Origin: Roridomyces roridus
Lineage: Eukaryota > Basidiomycota > Agaricomycetes > Agaricales > Mycenaceae
Reading direction: 5' to 3'
NCBI GenBank assembly: GCA_029378245.1
Contig: JARKIF010000114.1
Coordinates: forward strand, 1-64,000
Length of the DNA stretch: 64,000 nt
Shown here one piece after another: positions 1 to 12,145 of the stretch. A model generated the notes under the pieces. That model saw only the letters and a list, made by a program, of their open reading frames with translations. It searched no databases and was not told the origin of the DNA. A program made the position numbers and the translations under genes. Positions within the stretch are counted from its first letter, which is position 1, and each line of letters opens with the position of its first letter.

Positions 1-987
1 AGTAAGTACTCACCTCGACTTCCTTGGTTAACGGGATGATAAAGCTCTCGTACAAGTCCACGACACCGTCGACGTCGATTTTGCCCGTATTCCCGTTGGC
101 TTCTCTCTTGACTTCACCATCAGGAGCAAAATCTTGGGCGTATGTGGCGGCTTTCTTCTGAGACGGAGGAGAAGCTTTCGCTCCACCTCCGGTTTGGTGA
201 TCAAGTCCTCGAGAGGAGTGCGATTGCGATTCAGAATATGAGGGATAAAGGCAGCGGGATTTTCCTGGAACTTGGACTCAGAAACGAATTTCCCTAAGAT
301 GGGGTCAGCTTGAGGGGTATTCTGAACCAGACTGACCATAATGCACGCGTTTGCTAATGGCCTGCAGCACTTCACGTCGATCGTAGCGCACTCCCGTAAT
401 TACCGTCGTCCTCGTACTCTTCGTCTCCGGTGATCCCGTTAGCGCGTTTGGACGTGGCAAGGCGATGGTAGCTCTGCGCGTTATGCGAGGAACGATTGTC
501 GCGTGTAGAAGGAGAGGATGGATGCATTTGCGTTGACAGAGTTGGGGTACAGAATTTCCGGGTACTCGAGGGGCGGTAGTACGGGCTTTGGGAGGTCGGC
601 GGTGAAGGGGTATTCATCCGGACTGGACAATTATAAGCAAGGATGCACGGCCCAATTGGCTGAGACGCACCTCGTGTACCGTCTCGCTTTCGCTGTGTAG
701 GGGTTCAGATTAAAGCCGCTGTTAGAACAGAGGCGACTTGCCGTGGAACGTCTCTGTTCCTTCAAAAAACCAGTCAAGCCAGCTGCCCTGGAACCCGCTC
801 GCCGTAAGGCTCTGGGAAAGCACCGCGGTTGATATATCTTGGGTTTTGTGCAAAACTGGGCGCGCTCGATGAGGGAGAAGATAATGGTGTCCTCGAGTCG
901 TACGAGGACGCCCCGGATTCTCTCCAAGGAGAGGGCCTCTACGACCATGAAATTCTGGTGCATCTTGACTGGGATGGGCTCAGGCAT
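1..987 (-). CDS. ARO7: Chorismate mutase, 3' partial, frame broken many times
   Basis: Chorismate mutase turns chorismate into prephenate, the branch point to Phe and Tyr; it is cytosolic. Reading down from ATG at 987 (or 963), translated pieces follow the fungal AroQ-type enzyme in order: LSLERIRGVLVRLEDTIIF, SPDEYPFTADLPKPVLPP, NGITGDEEYEDDGNYGS, then DVDGVVDLYESFIIPL. Introns lie at 693-741 (GC-AG), 623-670 and 294-336. A splice donor at 13 shows that the last exon lies outside the window. The pieces join only if about nine 1-base gains or losses are corrected, near 155, 373, 387, 458, 500, 754, 766, 808 and 824. Most are CC/C or GG/G length changes. Residues on both sides stay conserved, which favours sequencing error over decay, but a pseudogene is possible. 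The family assignment is firm; an intact product is not shown. Confidence 0.85.
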
Positions 988-1201
988 TGGAGGTCAAGAG
1001 CGAGGGGCGACTCAACTTGATTAGGAGGATCAGTGGATGTAACGCAGAGCCCGCGGTGACGTTATAAACATCCAGATTCTTGTTCTTGCTTTCCCACCTT
1101 CAGGTCCGACTCTGTTCTATATGCCGCGCGGTGTTCGGGAAAGATAACTGGGGTCGATTTCTTGCCTTGTTCTCGGGTGCACTTGCCTCTGGGATCAATT
1201 T

Positions 1202-1256
1202 CTAGTGACTCTTCCTGAGTCTTCCTGGGCGTTCTCTAGTGACTCTTCCTGGGCGT
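1202..1256 (+). repeat. Short direct repeat in THI4 upstream region
   Basis: The 16-base string ctagtgactcttcctg occurs at 1202 and again at 1236, followed the second time by ggcgt. A shorter tcttcctgggcgt lies between them. The repeat is about 130-185 bases before the THI4 start and could hold a duplicated regulatory site. No TPP riboswitch core is evident by eye in this leader. Confidence 0.6.
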
Positions 1257-1345
1257 CATTGGGCTCTGGTTATTCTCACCATGGCACACGGCAGAACCTC
1301 TGGGTCTCCTCTCGCCGACTCCCGGCAGGGGTCAGTGTGAACAGG

Positions 1346-1353
1346 TATATAAA
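1346..1353 (+). promoter_or_regulatory. TATA box of THI4
   Basis: TATATAAA lies 41 bases before the THI4 ATG. This is close, so the 5' leader would be very short. A strong TATA fits a highly regulated thiamine gene. Confidence 0.5.
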
Positions 1354-1386
1354 GTCCTCTGTGAAGCTTCTCTCAATCGACGCACC

Positions 1387-2670
<1,284 letters not shown>

Positions 2671-2774
2671 GCGGTCGGGTCGGTATTCTCTACCAGTTCA
2701 ACACGATACATACATACACACGCACGAAATAAATGAATTTGCGCAATCCCAGGAAGATATAATACTTGGAACGA

Positions 2775-3856
2775 TTACATTACAATACAGTCCTTGCCTT
2801 GTCCTTGCCGAGCGTGCTCAGCGTCCTCTGCAGCGAGTATCAGCTTTTCTTCTTCGCTCAGGAGACCCTTCTTGGCACGCTCGTGCATCGCCTTTCTTCG
2901 GCTCTCGCGCTCTGCTTTAGCGCGGCTACAAGGATGGGAATTAAGGTAAAAAGTATGGAGTAAGGGATACAATTGTGATAGCGATACAAGGTTGCGTTCA
3001 TTCAAGCGAACGCGAATATAGGTGGCGGTACAAATGAGGAGATTATGGGTTCCGGTTTAGATTTGAGTTGGTCATCATCGAGGGCGGCGGGAAGAGAGTC
3101 ATTAGTGGAAGAGCATGGGGAACTGTCGCGTCATGATTTGGTTATTGAGAGCAGAAGAAAAGAGAGGAAACGTACCGGTCTGTTTTTGAAAACAGGTTGG
3201 GTGTTTGGATCGCTGGCTTCGGTGCCTGAGAAGCTCGAGATGCGCCGGCCTGCGCGGATGATGCCATGGTCTTGATGGCACCCACGGTCGCGGCCCCAGC
3301 AGCTGATGCTTTGGGCTTCAAGTCGAGCAAGCGGCTGGCGGCAGTGGGACCAGTGGTCTTGCCGGGTTGTGCAGCTGGGGCGGTGCAGGTATGGTCGGCG
3401 GGGAAGCGGTGGGCTGGGCAAAACTGCTGGCTACATTTCTAGAAGCGTAGATCTTCAGCAAGTCTGTGAGCATACCAGACAGACACTTACGTTACAACGG
3501 ATTGGGGAGAACAGAGTCTTTCCGCATCGAGCTTTGGCGCAGACCGGATTGCTCCTTGCTTTGGGTTTCCCAGTCATCGCAGTGCAGTTGTTGAAGTGGG
3601 ACTCCATGGCGAGGTTGGGATCCTGGCCAGGCATAAAAGGCACCGGGACACTGCAGAGGGGGCAATTGGGTGCAATCCGGTCGAATTTGGACGGGTCGTA
3701 TTTGGGACACTCGTGCGCCACTGGCATGAAGTGGTCCCTGCAGAAGGACTCCTGGCAGCCCTGACATTTGATTGGGAGAAAGTCGACTAGCAGGCAGGAG
3801 GAATGGGAGCATTGTGTGCCGACGGAGAGCATATGATCTTGGCGGGGTGCAGCCAT
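2775..3856 (-). CDS. AN1-type zinc-finger protein with CaaX tail (ZFAND2/AIRAPL-like)
   Basis: The start MAAPRQDHMLSVGTQC opens the first AN1 finger, with CQGCQESFCRDHF and HECP. A second finger follows (CAKARCGKTLFSPIRCN, then after an intron KCSQQFCPAHRFPADHTC). Next come a low-complexity Ala/Ser stretch and, after a second intron, a basic helix SRRKAMHERAKKG. The protein ends GKDCIVM, and CIVM is a classic CaaX farnesylation box. Two AN1 fingers plus a lipid tail match ZFAND2B/AIRAPL, which in animals binds p97 and the proteasome at the ER membrane. A ubiquitin-interacting motif is not obvious: LSEEEKLILAAEDAE is only a weak candidate. Role (inference): a membrane-tethered adaptor in proteotoxic or arsenite stress. 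It is divergent from the nuclease gene. Confidence 0.85.
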
Positions 3857-4021
3857 TAGGAAGGAATGAGAGAGAGAGAGACGCCCGGACAGCGTTATAT
3901 AGCAGAGGCTTACGCGTCCTCTTGGACACGCAAGCGCGGAGAGAAGAGACTGGAAAGATCAAATTTCAATCAAAGCTGACATGCGCTGACACACCCCCTG
4001 TCCCCTTAGCCAAGCCACTCC

Positions 4022-4172
4022 CTCTGAGGGTTCCCTTTCCCGCGATGCTACTACGCCATGCCTCTGAACGTCCTGGGATCACAGATGGCAATGGCCCTTG
4101 GTTCCTTCCCCCTGAGGGTTCCCGCGATGTACCACGACATGGCTATATATTCTGTGAACGTGCTAGGCCTTG
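4022..4172 (+). repeat. Imperfect tandem duplication in nuclease promoter
   Basis: Two similar units of about 60 bases lie 88 bases apart, at 4022-4082 and 4111-4172. Both carry ctgagggttccc, gcgatg, a cgCCATG/cgACATG stretch and then tctg(t)gaacgt followed by ct(a)gg. The second contains ctatatat, a possible TATA, about 34 bases before the nuclease ATG. The duplication covers most of the gap between the two divergent genes. Confidence 0.65.
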
Positions 4173-4185
4173 ACGTGGTAGTACC

Positions 4186-6416
4186 ATGAACCGCCTCATC
4201 TTCTCGTTGCTCGCCTCTTCGATAACCCTCGTATCGTCGACATTGGTGACGGACATCAACGGATTCGCCTACAAGTCGCCGCTGGTGGGCAAGACAGTCA
4301 ATTTGACCGATGCGTTGGTCACCGCCAAGGTACACGGAAAACCGGGTTGAAATAATCAAGTTCAACTCTTGTCCAGGGATCTGAGGGCTTCTATGTCGCC
4401 GGGGCAGCCGCAAATGACACTCGTGTATCGAGCGGCCTGCTGGTTTTCACTACGAGTGCCACGGTTTTGTCCAAGGTCGCTGTTGGGGACATCATCACTC
4501 TGACGGGCTTGGTGGCCGAATTTCGGCCGTCCGCAGACCCCGATTTTCTTACTTTGACCGAGCTGGAGAGCCCCACCAATATCATTGTGGTTTCTACGAA
4601 CAATCCGGTCACTCCCATCGTTTTGGGCAGAGATAGATCGCCTCCGACAGAGAACTTCTCAGCCCTGGACGTCGGTCCCGATGGCTTCCTCTCCGTTCCC
4701 AACAACCAGAGCCAAATCGATACAGTCAATGCAACTTTACTCCCCCAGTCTTTCGGAATGGACTTTTGGGAGAGCTTGAATGGACAATTGGTCACCGTCC
4801 TTCGGCCTGTTGCCATCAATTTCCCCAATAGTTTTGGCGAAATATGGGCGGCAAGTCTGTGTGGTTCAGTATTCTATGTCGAGTTTAACGTCCACACAGA
4901 TCGGCGACTGGCCAGTGACTGAGCAGAATTCGCGCGGCGGCCTCACCATCATACTCGGTGAGCGCCTTCACTCATATCTGGCTGGTGTCTAAATCGTTTC
5001 AGGCCCTGACGGTATTCCCGATGGCCAACCGGAGACGGTGATCATTGGAGAGCCTCTGGACGGCACTGACAATCCCGAAGTTGCCATTGGCATGGTCTTG
5101 TCCGACATCACTGGAGTAGTCACATATCAGTTCGGATTCTACTACATACTTCCTCTTACTGCGCCGGCCATCGTGTCTAGCCCCAGCTTTGATATTGCCC
5201 CGACTTCTTTGGTTTCTGCTCCGGGGGTAAGATTTTCTGGCTTGAAATCTAAGAATCGAGCATGACATTTTTGCAGGATTTGTGCAGCATTACCGTCGGG
5301 AGTTATAATGTAATGCCCTTGTACTTTCAGCGAACATGACTGAAGTTTGATAAAGGTAGACAACATGTCTCCTCAAGGAACTCACATCGACGACATAGCC
5401 AACCACATCGCCACTGTCCTCCGTTCTCCGGACATCGTTTTCATCCAGGAGGTCCAAGATAACGACGGGCCAACCGATGATGGGGTGGTCAGCGCCAGCC
5501 TCACATTGTCGACTCTCATTGCTGCCATCAAAGCAGCGGGGGGACAAGCGTATGAATCCGTGAACATTGACCCCGTCGACAAGGCGGATGGCGGACAGCC
5601 TGGGGGCAATATCCGCCAGGTGTATTTGTGAGTCGACGTGGCAGACTGAGTCCTTGACTCTGAGATCTTTCTGCAGGTACCAACCGGAGCGGCTTAGTTT
5701 GGTCAATGGCACCGCAGGAACGGCTCTGGAAGCAGTCGAGGTCATCGGTACAGACGGGAGCCCGGCGTTGAGGTAGATGAACTTTTCTGTGTTCTTGCAG
5801 GCGCGTTCATATTTTTTCAAGCCTCAATCCAGGTCGCATAGAGCCAACCAATGCGGCTTGGCAAGATTCTCGCAAACCTCTTGTGGCCCAATGGACAACT
5901 CTGTCGGGAGATACTCTTTTCACCATCAATTTGCATCTCACTGCCAAGGACGGGAGCACCACCATCCAGGTTTGTCGGGTTTCTTTTGTGATGACGAGTA
6001 TACTCACTTGAAACATTCAGGGCAATGCACGCCCTCCTGTTAATCTTGGCGTCGCACAACGCACAAGCCAGGTGGGAGCCGTCGCAGCGTTCGCCTCGGA
6101 GATATTCGCCAAGGATGCTGACGCCAACATCATCGCCGCCGGCGACTGGAATGAGTTCCTCCAGGCGCGTTCGGTCTTTGCGTCCCTGACGCCTCTTCTC
6201 TCCGATCTCGATGCCGTGGCTGGGATATCGCCCGTGGAATCTTACACCTACGTGTTTGATAATACCGCCGAAGAGTTGGATCACGTCTTTTTGTCACCGG
6301 CCATGGCGGCACGCGGTGCCGAGGCGGAGCACATCCATGTTAATAACTGGGCTCCATCGTTCGCAGCTCGTGTGTCGGACCATGACCCTACGGTTGCTCG
6401 AGTTCGGGTTTGCTGA
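4186..6416 (+). CDS. Secreted endonuclease/exonuclease/phosphatase-family nuclease (ExeM/NucH-like)
   Basis: The protein starts with a signal peptide (MNRLIFSLLASSITLVSSTL). An OB-like domain follows: VTDINGFAYKSPLVGKTVN, GFYVAG, FWESLNGQLVTV. A DNase-I-like EEP domain comes next: VGSYNVDNMSP, IVFIQEVQDNDG, a gap, INLHLTAKDGS, IAAGDWNEF, and YVFDNTAEELDHVFLSP, with the closing SDHDP. The catalytic Asn, Glu, Asp-x-Asn and final His are all present. About nine introns of 45-55 nt fit without frame breaks; the one at 4851-4899 is GC-AG (gcaagt). This order matches bacterial extracellular nucleases of the ExeM/NucH type, also common in fungi. Likely role (inference): hydrolysis of extracellular DNA for phosphate and nitrogen. 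About 600 residues. Confidence 0.85.
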
Positions 6417-6718
6417 TATGTGTAATTGTAAAACTTGTGAATGTGTATTCAAAAAAACGGATTCGTTGTAAAGCCAGAGACTCTGGCCCAGAGTCCGCTG
6501 GTACATTGTGGTGAAGACCGGGCCGGTGCTGACCAGATTCCTGATGCGATATTATCTTATCTCTCTTGCTCTCAAACACCTCGTGCTCTCAAGGAGCAGT
6601 ACTACTCGAAGATCGTTCAGCGGTTTGTGTGCTCCTCCGTGGAGGAGCGGTTCCTGTCGTGCGTCGACTGGTTTCCCCTTCGGGGTGAGTTATCGGTTCG
6701 ATCCACGCTGGTGCCAGT

Positions 6719-6831
6719 GCCTAGTCTGTATTTCCCCTCGTCGGGTGAGGGTGTATTATCGGGCTAGCCACGTTCCTCCTTGCCTAGTCCCTATTCCCCC
6801 TCGTCGGGTGAGGGTGTGACATGGGGCTAGC
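6719..6831 (+). repeat. Two tandem units, period 63
   Basis: Units start at gcctagt (6719 and 6782). Both hold cccctcgtcgggtgagggtg followed by gggctagcca. Each can fold CCCTC...GAGGG. A more diverged unit with ccccttcggggtgag may precede at about 6670. Confidence 0.7.
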
Positions 6832-6854
6832 CAGGTAGTAGGAACCACCGGAGT

Positions 6855-6952
6855 ATGCGGACGGCTGCCACGAGAGTGGAACAGCGACTAGTTGCCTCCA
6901 CTGGCTGATGCGGACGGCTACCACGAGAGTGGAATAGCGACAGTTGCCTTCC
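6855..6952 (+). repeat. Two tandem units, period 53, each with a GAGA hairpin
   Basis: atgcggacggct(g/a)ccacg opens both units (6855 and 6908). CCAC-GAGA-GTGG at 6868-6879 and 6921-6932 is a four-pair stem closed by a GNRA tetraloop. Both copies keep the hairpin, while flanking bases have drifted (gaacagcgac versus gaatagcgac). Confidence 0.7.
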
Positions 6953-7163
6953 TTTTGCTTCAATTACTGAATATCATAATCCTAGACGAAAATCACGCAC
7001 TTCCCGACTCGGTGGTTATCCTTGGCAATGGGCTCCCCATGCGGAACGACTGAAAGAACTATGTACAACACCTGGATCCTTGAGTAAGAGTTCTTGTCGA
7101 CTCTGAAGGGCGAACATACAGTTTAAAATCATTCACCCCTAGAAATACATTTTAAATCTTTAC

Positions 7164-10100
7164 CTAGAACCCACTCGCCATCACACGGATCTGCTCCAAT
7201 TTCTTCACGACCTCCTCAACACTGCGATCCAGTTCCGCAGCAATGACTCTCTGGCGGTCATTCGATAGTTGCTGGAATGACTCGCACAGATCCCCGTCGA
7301 CAACTCCCTTCACCGGAACATAATATCCCCTCCAGCTGAGATGATCGCGACCAACCAAACTCCCTTGCTCGGAACGAATCTGTTGCTCCAAAGCCATAAG
7401 GAAATCGATATCGTCTGTGGAGACGAGTGGGACAAACATCCCAATCGTTCCGTGTAGCCCAGTGTAAATGATGACTTCACGAGCACCTGTAACAAGAGAG
7501 GCCTTTTGGATCGAAGTGGGAAGGTCCCCCAGATAAAAGTGAGCGAGTATACTAGTCTTGTGAGGTGCTCCGTTGAGTAAAGCTTTCTCTCGTAGAATGC
7601 CATCACCGGTGGGATCTGCGTCCACTGCTGCCGACACATCAGGACCGAGACGGTTTACGAAGACATTCCCGAAACGGTCTCCGGCGATGGCGGTGTTGTA
7701 GTCCAACATGGTAGAGCAAGTAGTCCATCTAGACTGAGTGTCGTCTGCAACGAGGAGGAGCCGATTTTCATGTTCCTTGAAGGTGAGGAGGTTCAAGGAA
7801 TGCTGCATATCGCCGACCACAATGCGAGATCCTTGGGTGTGAAGCGTCATTATAGTGCTTGCGAAGGACTGGAAACGTCAACGCCTGTATATTCGGTTTA
7901 GGGGCAAAACCCACCTTGTTCTCGGCCTTGAGAAGCAGCTTTTGCTTTCCGATGTCATATAGTCTCAAAGCTCGACCGACACCAGCAACTAATCGACCTT
8001 GAAATGCTGCGAGAGCCAGGGGTATGTCGTCAACTGCAGTCTACGGGACGAATCAGTGTTCGTATCACCCATCAGTGATGGCTCGGCACACCTTGTGATG
8101 CAGCTCGATTTCTCCGTCATCCTTGAATATATAGGTTCGCAAAAAGCCAGAGGTGTAAGAGCGCGGGGACAGAATCACGTCGGTCGCAGTTCCAACAACA
8201 AGTATCAGTTGGCCCTCGCGTGAAGAAAAGGGAACAATTGCAATTGAGAAGGCGGCCTCATTGGAATCCAAGGGAACACACGCAACAGTCTCGCCCTGAA
8301 AGACGTTAGGCATTAACAGCATCATCGACACGAAAAGTACCTTGATAGGGTCAAGAATGTGAACGGAAGAGACCCATGTCCCAGGGAAGGAATCGGTGGC
8401 TGCGCGATTGTTGTCTCCTTCAACGATATAGAAATAACCGTTGTTGGGATGGCAAACCATCTGGCGCGGTGTATGGCATAAGGAGGCGGATGTTTGATCA
8501 AGTTTATCGTCCAACTTGGGGTTACGGAATATTCTGAGAAAGATGAGTGATCGAGAAGTGACCCTGAAGCATATCTAATACCGTAGATTACTTGCAGTGG
8601 TTCCGATGAATCCATCCGGACAGAGATCGTGCGTGAAGCTACACCCATGATCAATAGTTTCATGCAAGAGTGGCGTGAAAGTCATCCGACTGTTCCCTGT
8701 GTGGGCTATCCACGATCGGGAGGAGAGAGCGAGAATACCGCTCATTCCTTGAACCCGGATTCGCGAAAGCCTGACAGGACGAGTCCCGAGAAATCTACCA
8801 AAACATCAGATTATCGTCGGTAATCAAATTGAGTTGTTACCGTGAGCTCGTATCGACGAATTGTCCTGTGCTGGTGTCCAGAACTGTTTGCAGCAAGACA
8901 CCATTCTGAAGACCGATATAGACCATGTGATTGATCATACAGATTGATGCTGGTGGAGATGCGAGAGCTTGAAGACTCAAGCTTTCAAGTGTATTCTCGG
9001 GGTCTAGCGAGAAAATTCGGACTGTCTGGTCTTGACAACCCACGCTCTGAAATTCATTAGCTAACAAACAAACCCTGAATCTCTTTGCACTCACTAGGTA
9101 TGAATACCTCTGCCGCCCATCCTCCACGGCCCCAAGACCAAGTGCCAGAACTGCACTTCCCATGGCTCTGCGTTCTTGATACTTGTTGAACTGACCATCC
9201 AAATCGAGTTCGAAATACACAATCTCTGCGGAACTGAGAGCAACAACAATTTGCCGCTGATTCGTCACTGCAGAGGTGATAGTCAGCCCAGAAGGAGGCG
9301 TCCATTCTTGGACTTTTCCGCCAAAGAGAATGTGACGAACTCCACAGGGGTGCACTTGAACAAGTGAGTCGGATCCGAGTTGCTGAATAGCCAGCGATGG
9401 CGCCGATAGAAGGAAACCAGCATCCTGCACTTCCACCAGGGCATCGCCGATGGAAAATACCAAAGTGCCGTTTCCGAAGGAAAGGACGATGTACACGTCT
9501 TTGGGATCTGTGGCTACAATTGAGACGAGAGTGGTATAGATGAATCAGAAGTCTCACCATTTTCCGCCCGTTTTATGGCCCAAACACCGTTAGGGGTAGA
9601 CTGAACATCGCAGCTGACAACTTCTTCCACGCGAACGCCATGACGAAGAGTGCGGAAACTGCTCCGAGAACCGCGTCCGCATGCCGCAAATATCTGGGGT
9701 GATTCCGTGCCCGAGACTTGAGCATCAATGATAGGATTCAACGAGATAATCTCGTCGGCCAACACCAGATTTTGGAGCGGCCGCGGGTGGAAGTACACAT
9801 GGGGAAGAGGCGACATGCCGAATTCTGGGTAAGACGACGAGGAATACTGGATTTCATTGTCATCATCTCCCAGCGTTTGGAATTGGTACAGACATCTGAA
9901 AGGCATTGAGCACCGGTCGGAGGATACAGCAAGGTCTACTCACTGATTTCCAAACTCAGATGCAACGAAAAGAAACCCGGATTTCAAGATACACAGGCTG
10001 CGAGCCACAGGAACAGTATCGAAATATTTGATGCTCATCGAATGCACTTGTTCATCGAAGAGGTCGAGGGTGACCTTGTACAAGTCGCCGACCTCACTTT

Positions 10101-11158
10101 GCAGCAAGAAAAAGAAGGCGCCCTGTCTCTGTTAATACCGAAGTGCAGATACCACGCGATGGTCGCACACCTTCATCTTGTGCATAACAGCAGTAACGAT
10201 AAGAAGACCTTGACGTTCACTAACTCCATGCCTCCTGGGGATAGGAACACGGTGTGGAATGGCGCCTATCTTGTGGTAGATGACATGATTTTCACAACAG
10301 ACGAGAACACCGGATGGTCCCTCCACGACACCTGCCGACGTATGACCCCCAGGGACTTGTACTAGTAAATTCGCCCTCGAATCGGTCGGCTCGCTCCACT
10401 TTCGTACAACATGGTTCAATCCGAGATCAAGCTCGTAGTAAGTTAGCATCTGCTCAGCGCGATTTAGTTGGTTGATGCAACATGGAGATGATACAACACA
10501 CTTTCTGTGCAGCCTCAGCAGTCGGATCCTGATCGCTCTCAGCGTAGTCCACTTCGAGAGCAGCAAACATGGGATTCTCGAACCCTACATCGACGCCGAC
10601 GATATGGTGTATGATGCAGGCCGGCCGGTGAGCCTCCAGTGGGGAAGAGATGGTCAAATTTGACGCGGCATCTCGATTGAGGATATAAACGAGTTTGGAT
10701 TTTTCCTGAGCAGCGATCATGACGCTGCGACCCCTTGGATCTGTAGCGAGGAAACCGCCTGCTACGGTTCGACGAACTCCGGTTTTCCCGTACGTCTCTT
10801 GATGAACTTTCATGAACTTGCTGGAGCCCTCTGAGAACTCTAAGATGACGATACGCCCCGAGTCAGAGCCAACGATGATATAGTCTGGAGGACCAGTTCA
10901 ATAGTGAAAGAATAGAAGTTGTGGAGACGCGCCTTTGTTGCTTCCAACGAGCTTGAAAGGCTCAAGGCATCTTATAGACCCAAAAACATCTGCTGTAACG
11001 ACGCTGGATAATTTGCCGCTTTGAGCGTCGACGCGGAAAAGTTCCAGTGAAGCATTGTGCGCAACGATGATTTCTTGCTGCCGTAGGCCAGAAAAGTTGC
11101 CTACTATTGCTTGGATAGCGGCAGTAGGTCGCTGGAGCGTGAGATGGTAGAGGTGCAT
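7164..11158 (-). CDS. RSE1: Splicing factor 3b subunit 3 (SF3B3/Rse1)
   Basis: RSE1 is the large beta-propeller scaffold of the SF3b part of the U2 snRNP, which recognises the intron branch site; it is nuclear. The protein starts [18 protein letters not shown], the conserved start, and runs through [80 protein letters not shown] and LSSRSWIAH. It ends with [26 protein letters not shown] and [17 protein letters not shown]. About nine introns fit with no frame break, giving about 1,180 residues, the usual size. The first intron (10885-10932) starts gcgcgt and ends cag, so it reads as GC-AG. The start is about 65 bases from that of EAF7, so they share a promoter. Confidence 0.97.
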
Positions 11159-11223
11159 TGCAACTTGCAGCTGGACCCACAAGTTGCTACATGGTGGGAT
11201 TGAAGACCGGGCCGGAGCCAGTG

Positions 11224-12127
11224 ATGGCACACACATCTGCATCATTGTCATCAACCTCGACCTCGATGGACTCGGAGGACAACACGGCTGAATTGCAGTT
11301 CTTGTCGACTGTCGAGGGCGAAATAGCCTTCTTCCGCGCGCTCATGAGAGCCAGGCCAGTTGGTATCCACCGCCATTTCCATGTCCTGAACATCCGGAAC
11401 GGCATCCTCAAAGACACGGGCCAGTCAGTCTCAATCCCCTCCGTATGGGAGAAGCTACGAACTCTCTACGACATGGATGCCCTCGAGGGGATTGTGAGCA
11501 CCTCGTCCATCCAGGGCCCATACCTGATAACCTGAGCAGCGGCGCATGTAGGATATGGAAGTCGAAAACTACGAAAGCCGCACAGCCGAAAACACGATAC
11601 CCAGCTCGCCTTCGCCGTCTGAAAACCTCGCCGCTCATCCCTTCTTTCGCGAAGAGTACACCTTGCCATATGACGCGAAAATAGAGGAAATCATCTCCAG
11701 GCGTCGCATGCGCGACACACCATCCCCGGTCCCCCCTACACCCTCGCCACAACCCGTGACTGGCCGAACACGTGCCAGCCGCAAACGCGGGAAAAGCAAG
11801 CTCGACTTGGCTGGGCTGGTCGGAGGGGACAGCGACAGCAGTGCACTCACGCAAGAGAGCGGAGACGAGGGTGTCCCCCCGACGCCTCGAGATAGCGTGA
11901 CTATTACGGAGGGTGGGACGGAGTATGGGGACGAAGATACGGAAATGCGTGATGCCTCGCCAGGTACGTGCATTCGTCTACATGTTGGGCAACCACTGAA
12001 GCGGTACCTAGACCCTGATGCTCCTTCCCCGACAGGCAAAACTACGCGCAAAAAGCCCGCCAAAAAGGCGGTAGGGAGACCACGCGGGAGTACTTCAGGA
12101 CGTGCTACCAAGAAAAGAAAGAGATAA
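11224..12127 (+). CDS. EAF7: NuA4 complex subunit Eaf7 (CT20/MRGBP family)
   Basis: Eaf7 is a subunit of the NuA4 histone H4/H2A acetyltransferase in the nucleus. The core is clear: STVEGEIAFFRALMRARP, VGIHRHFHVLNIRNGI, VWEKLRTLYDMDALEGI, then after an intron SPSENLAAHPFFREEYTLP. The C-terminus is acidic and then basic, with an AT-hook-like GRPRGS and a KKRKR nuclear signal. Two introns (about 11491-11550 and 11965-12036) fit without breaks. The start is uncertain: in-frame ATGs lie at 11191, 11224 and 11266, and the conserved core begins just after 11266. It is divergent from RSE1 and convergent with UFD2, with only 18 bases between the stop codons. Confidence 0.9.
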
Positions 12128-12145
12128 ATTGGTTTTGTAATACAA

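Larger units (their letters stand above)
6417..7163. other. Gene-free stretch with hairpins and tandem units
   Basis: No conserved coding region is seen between the nuclease stop and the RSE1 stop. The first 500 bases are not plain sequence. There is a perfect palindrome GCTCCTCC-GT-GGAGGAGC (6631-6648) and a CCCC-TTC-GGGG hairpin (6675-6685). A 63-base unit occurs twice, and a 53-base unit carrying a GNRA-type hairpin occurs twice. The rest (about 6960-7163) is ordinary and probably holds the 3' ends of the RSE1 and nuclease transcripts. Confidence 0.6.

Noticed and set aside
1..987. Chorismate mutase as a true pseudogene
   Set aside because: Possible, but residues remain conserved between all breaks and the breaks cluster in homopolymers, so sequencing error is the better guess; kept as a gene with a warning.
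6512..6526. 15-base string tgaagaccgggccgg also present at 11201-11215
   Set aside because: It is short, with no extended homology; probably chance or shared base composition.
6684..6710. ggttcgatcc resembles a tRNA B box, followed by ctggtgcca
   Set aside because: The T-stem does not pair, the acceptor length is wrong and no A box lies at the right distance, so no tRNA or tRNA-derived SINE is supported.
6903..6945. ctgatg...ggaa looks like part of a hammerhead ribozyme core
   Set aside because: CTGATGA and GAAA are not complete and stem positions do not fit.
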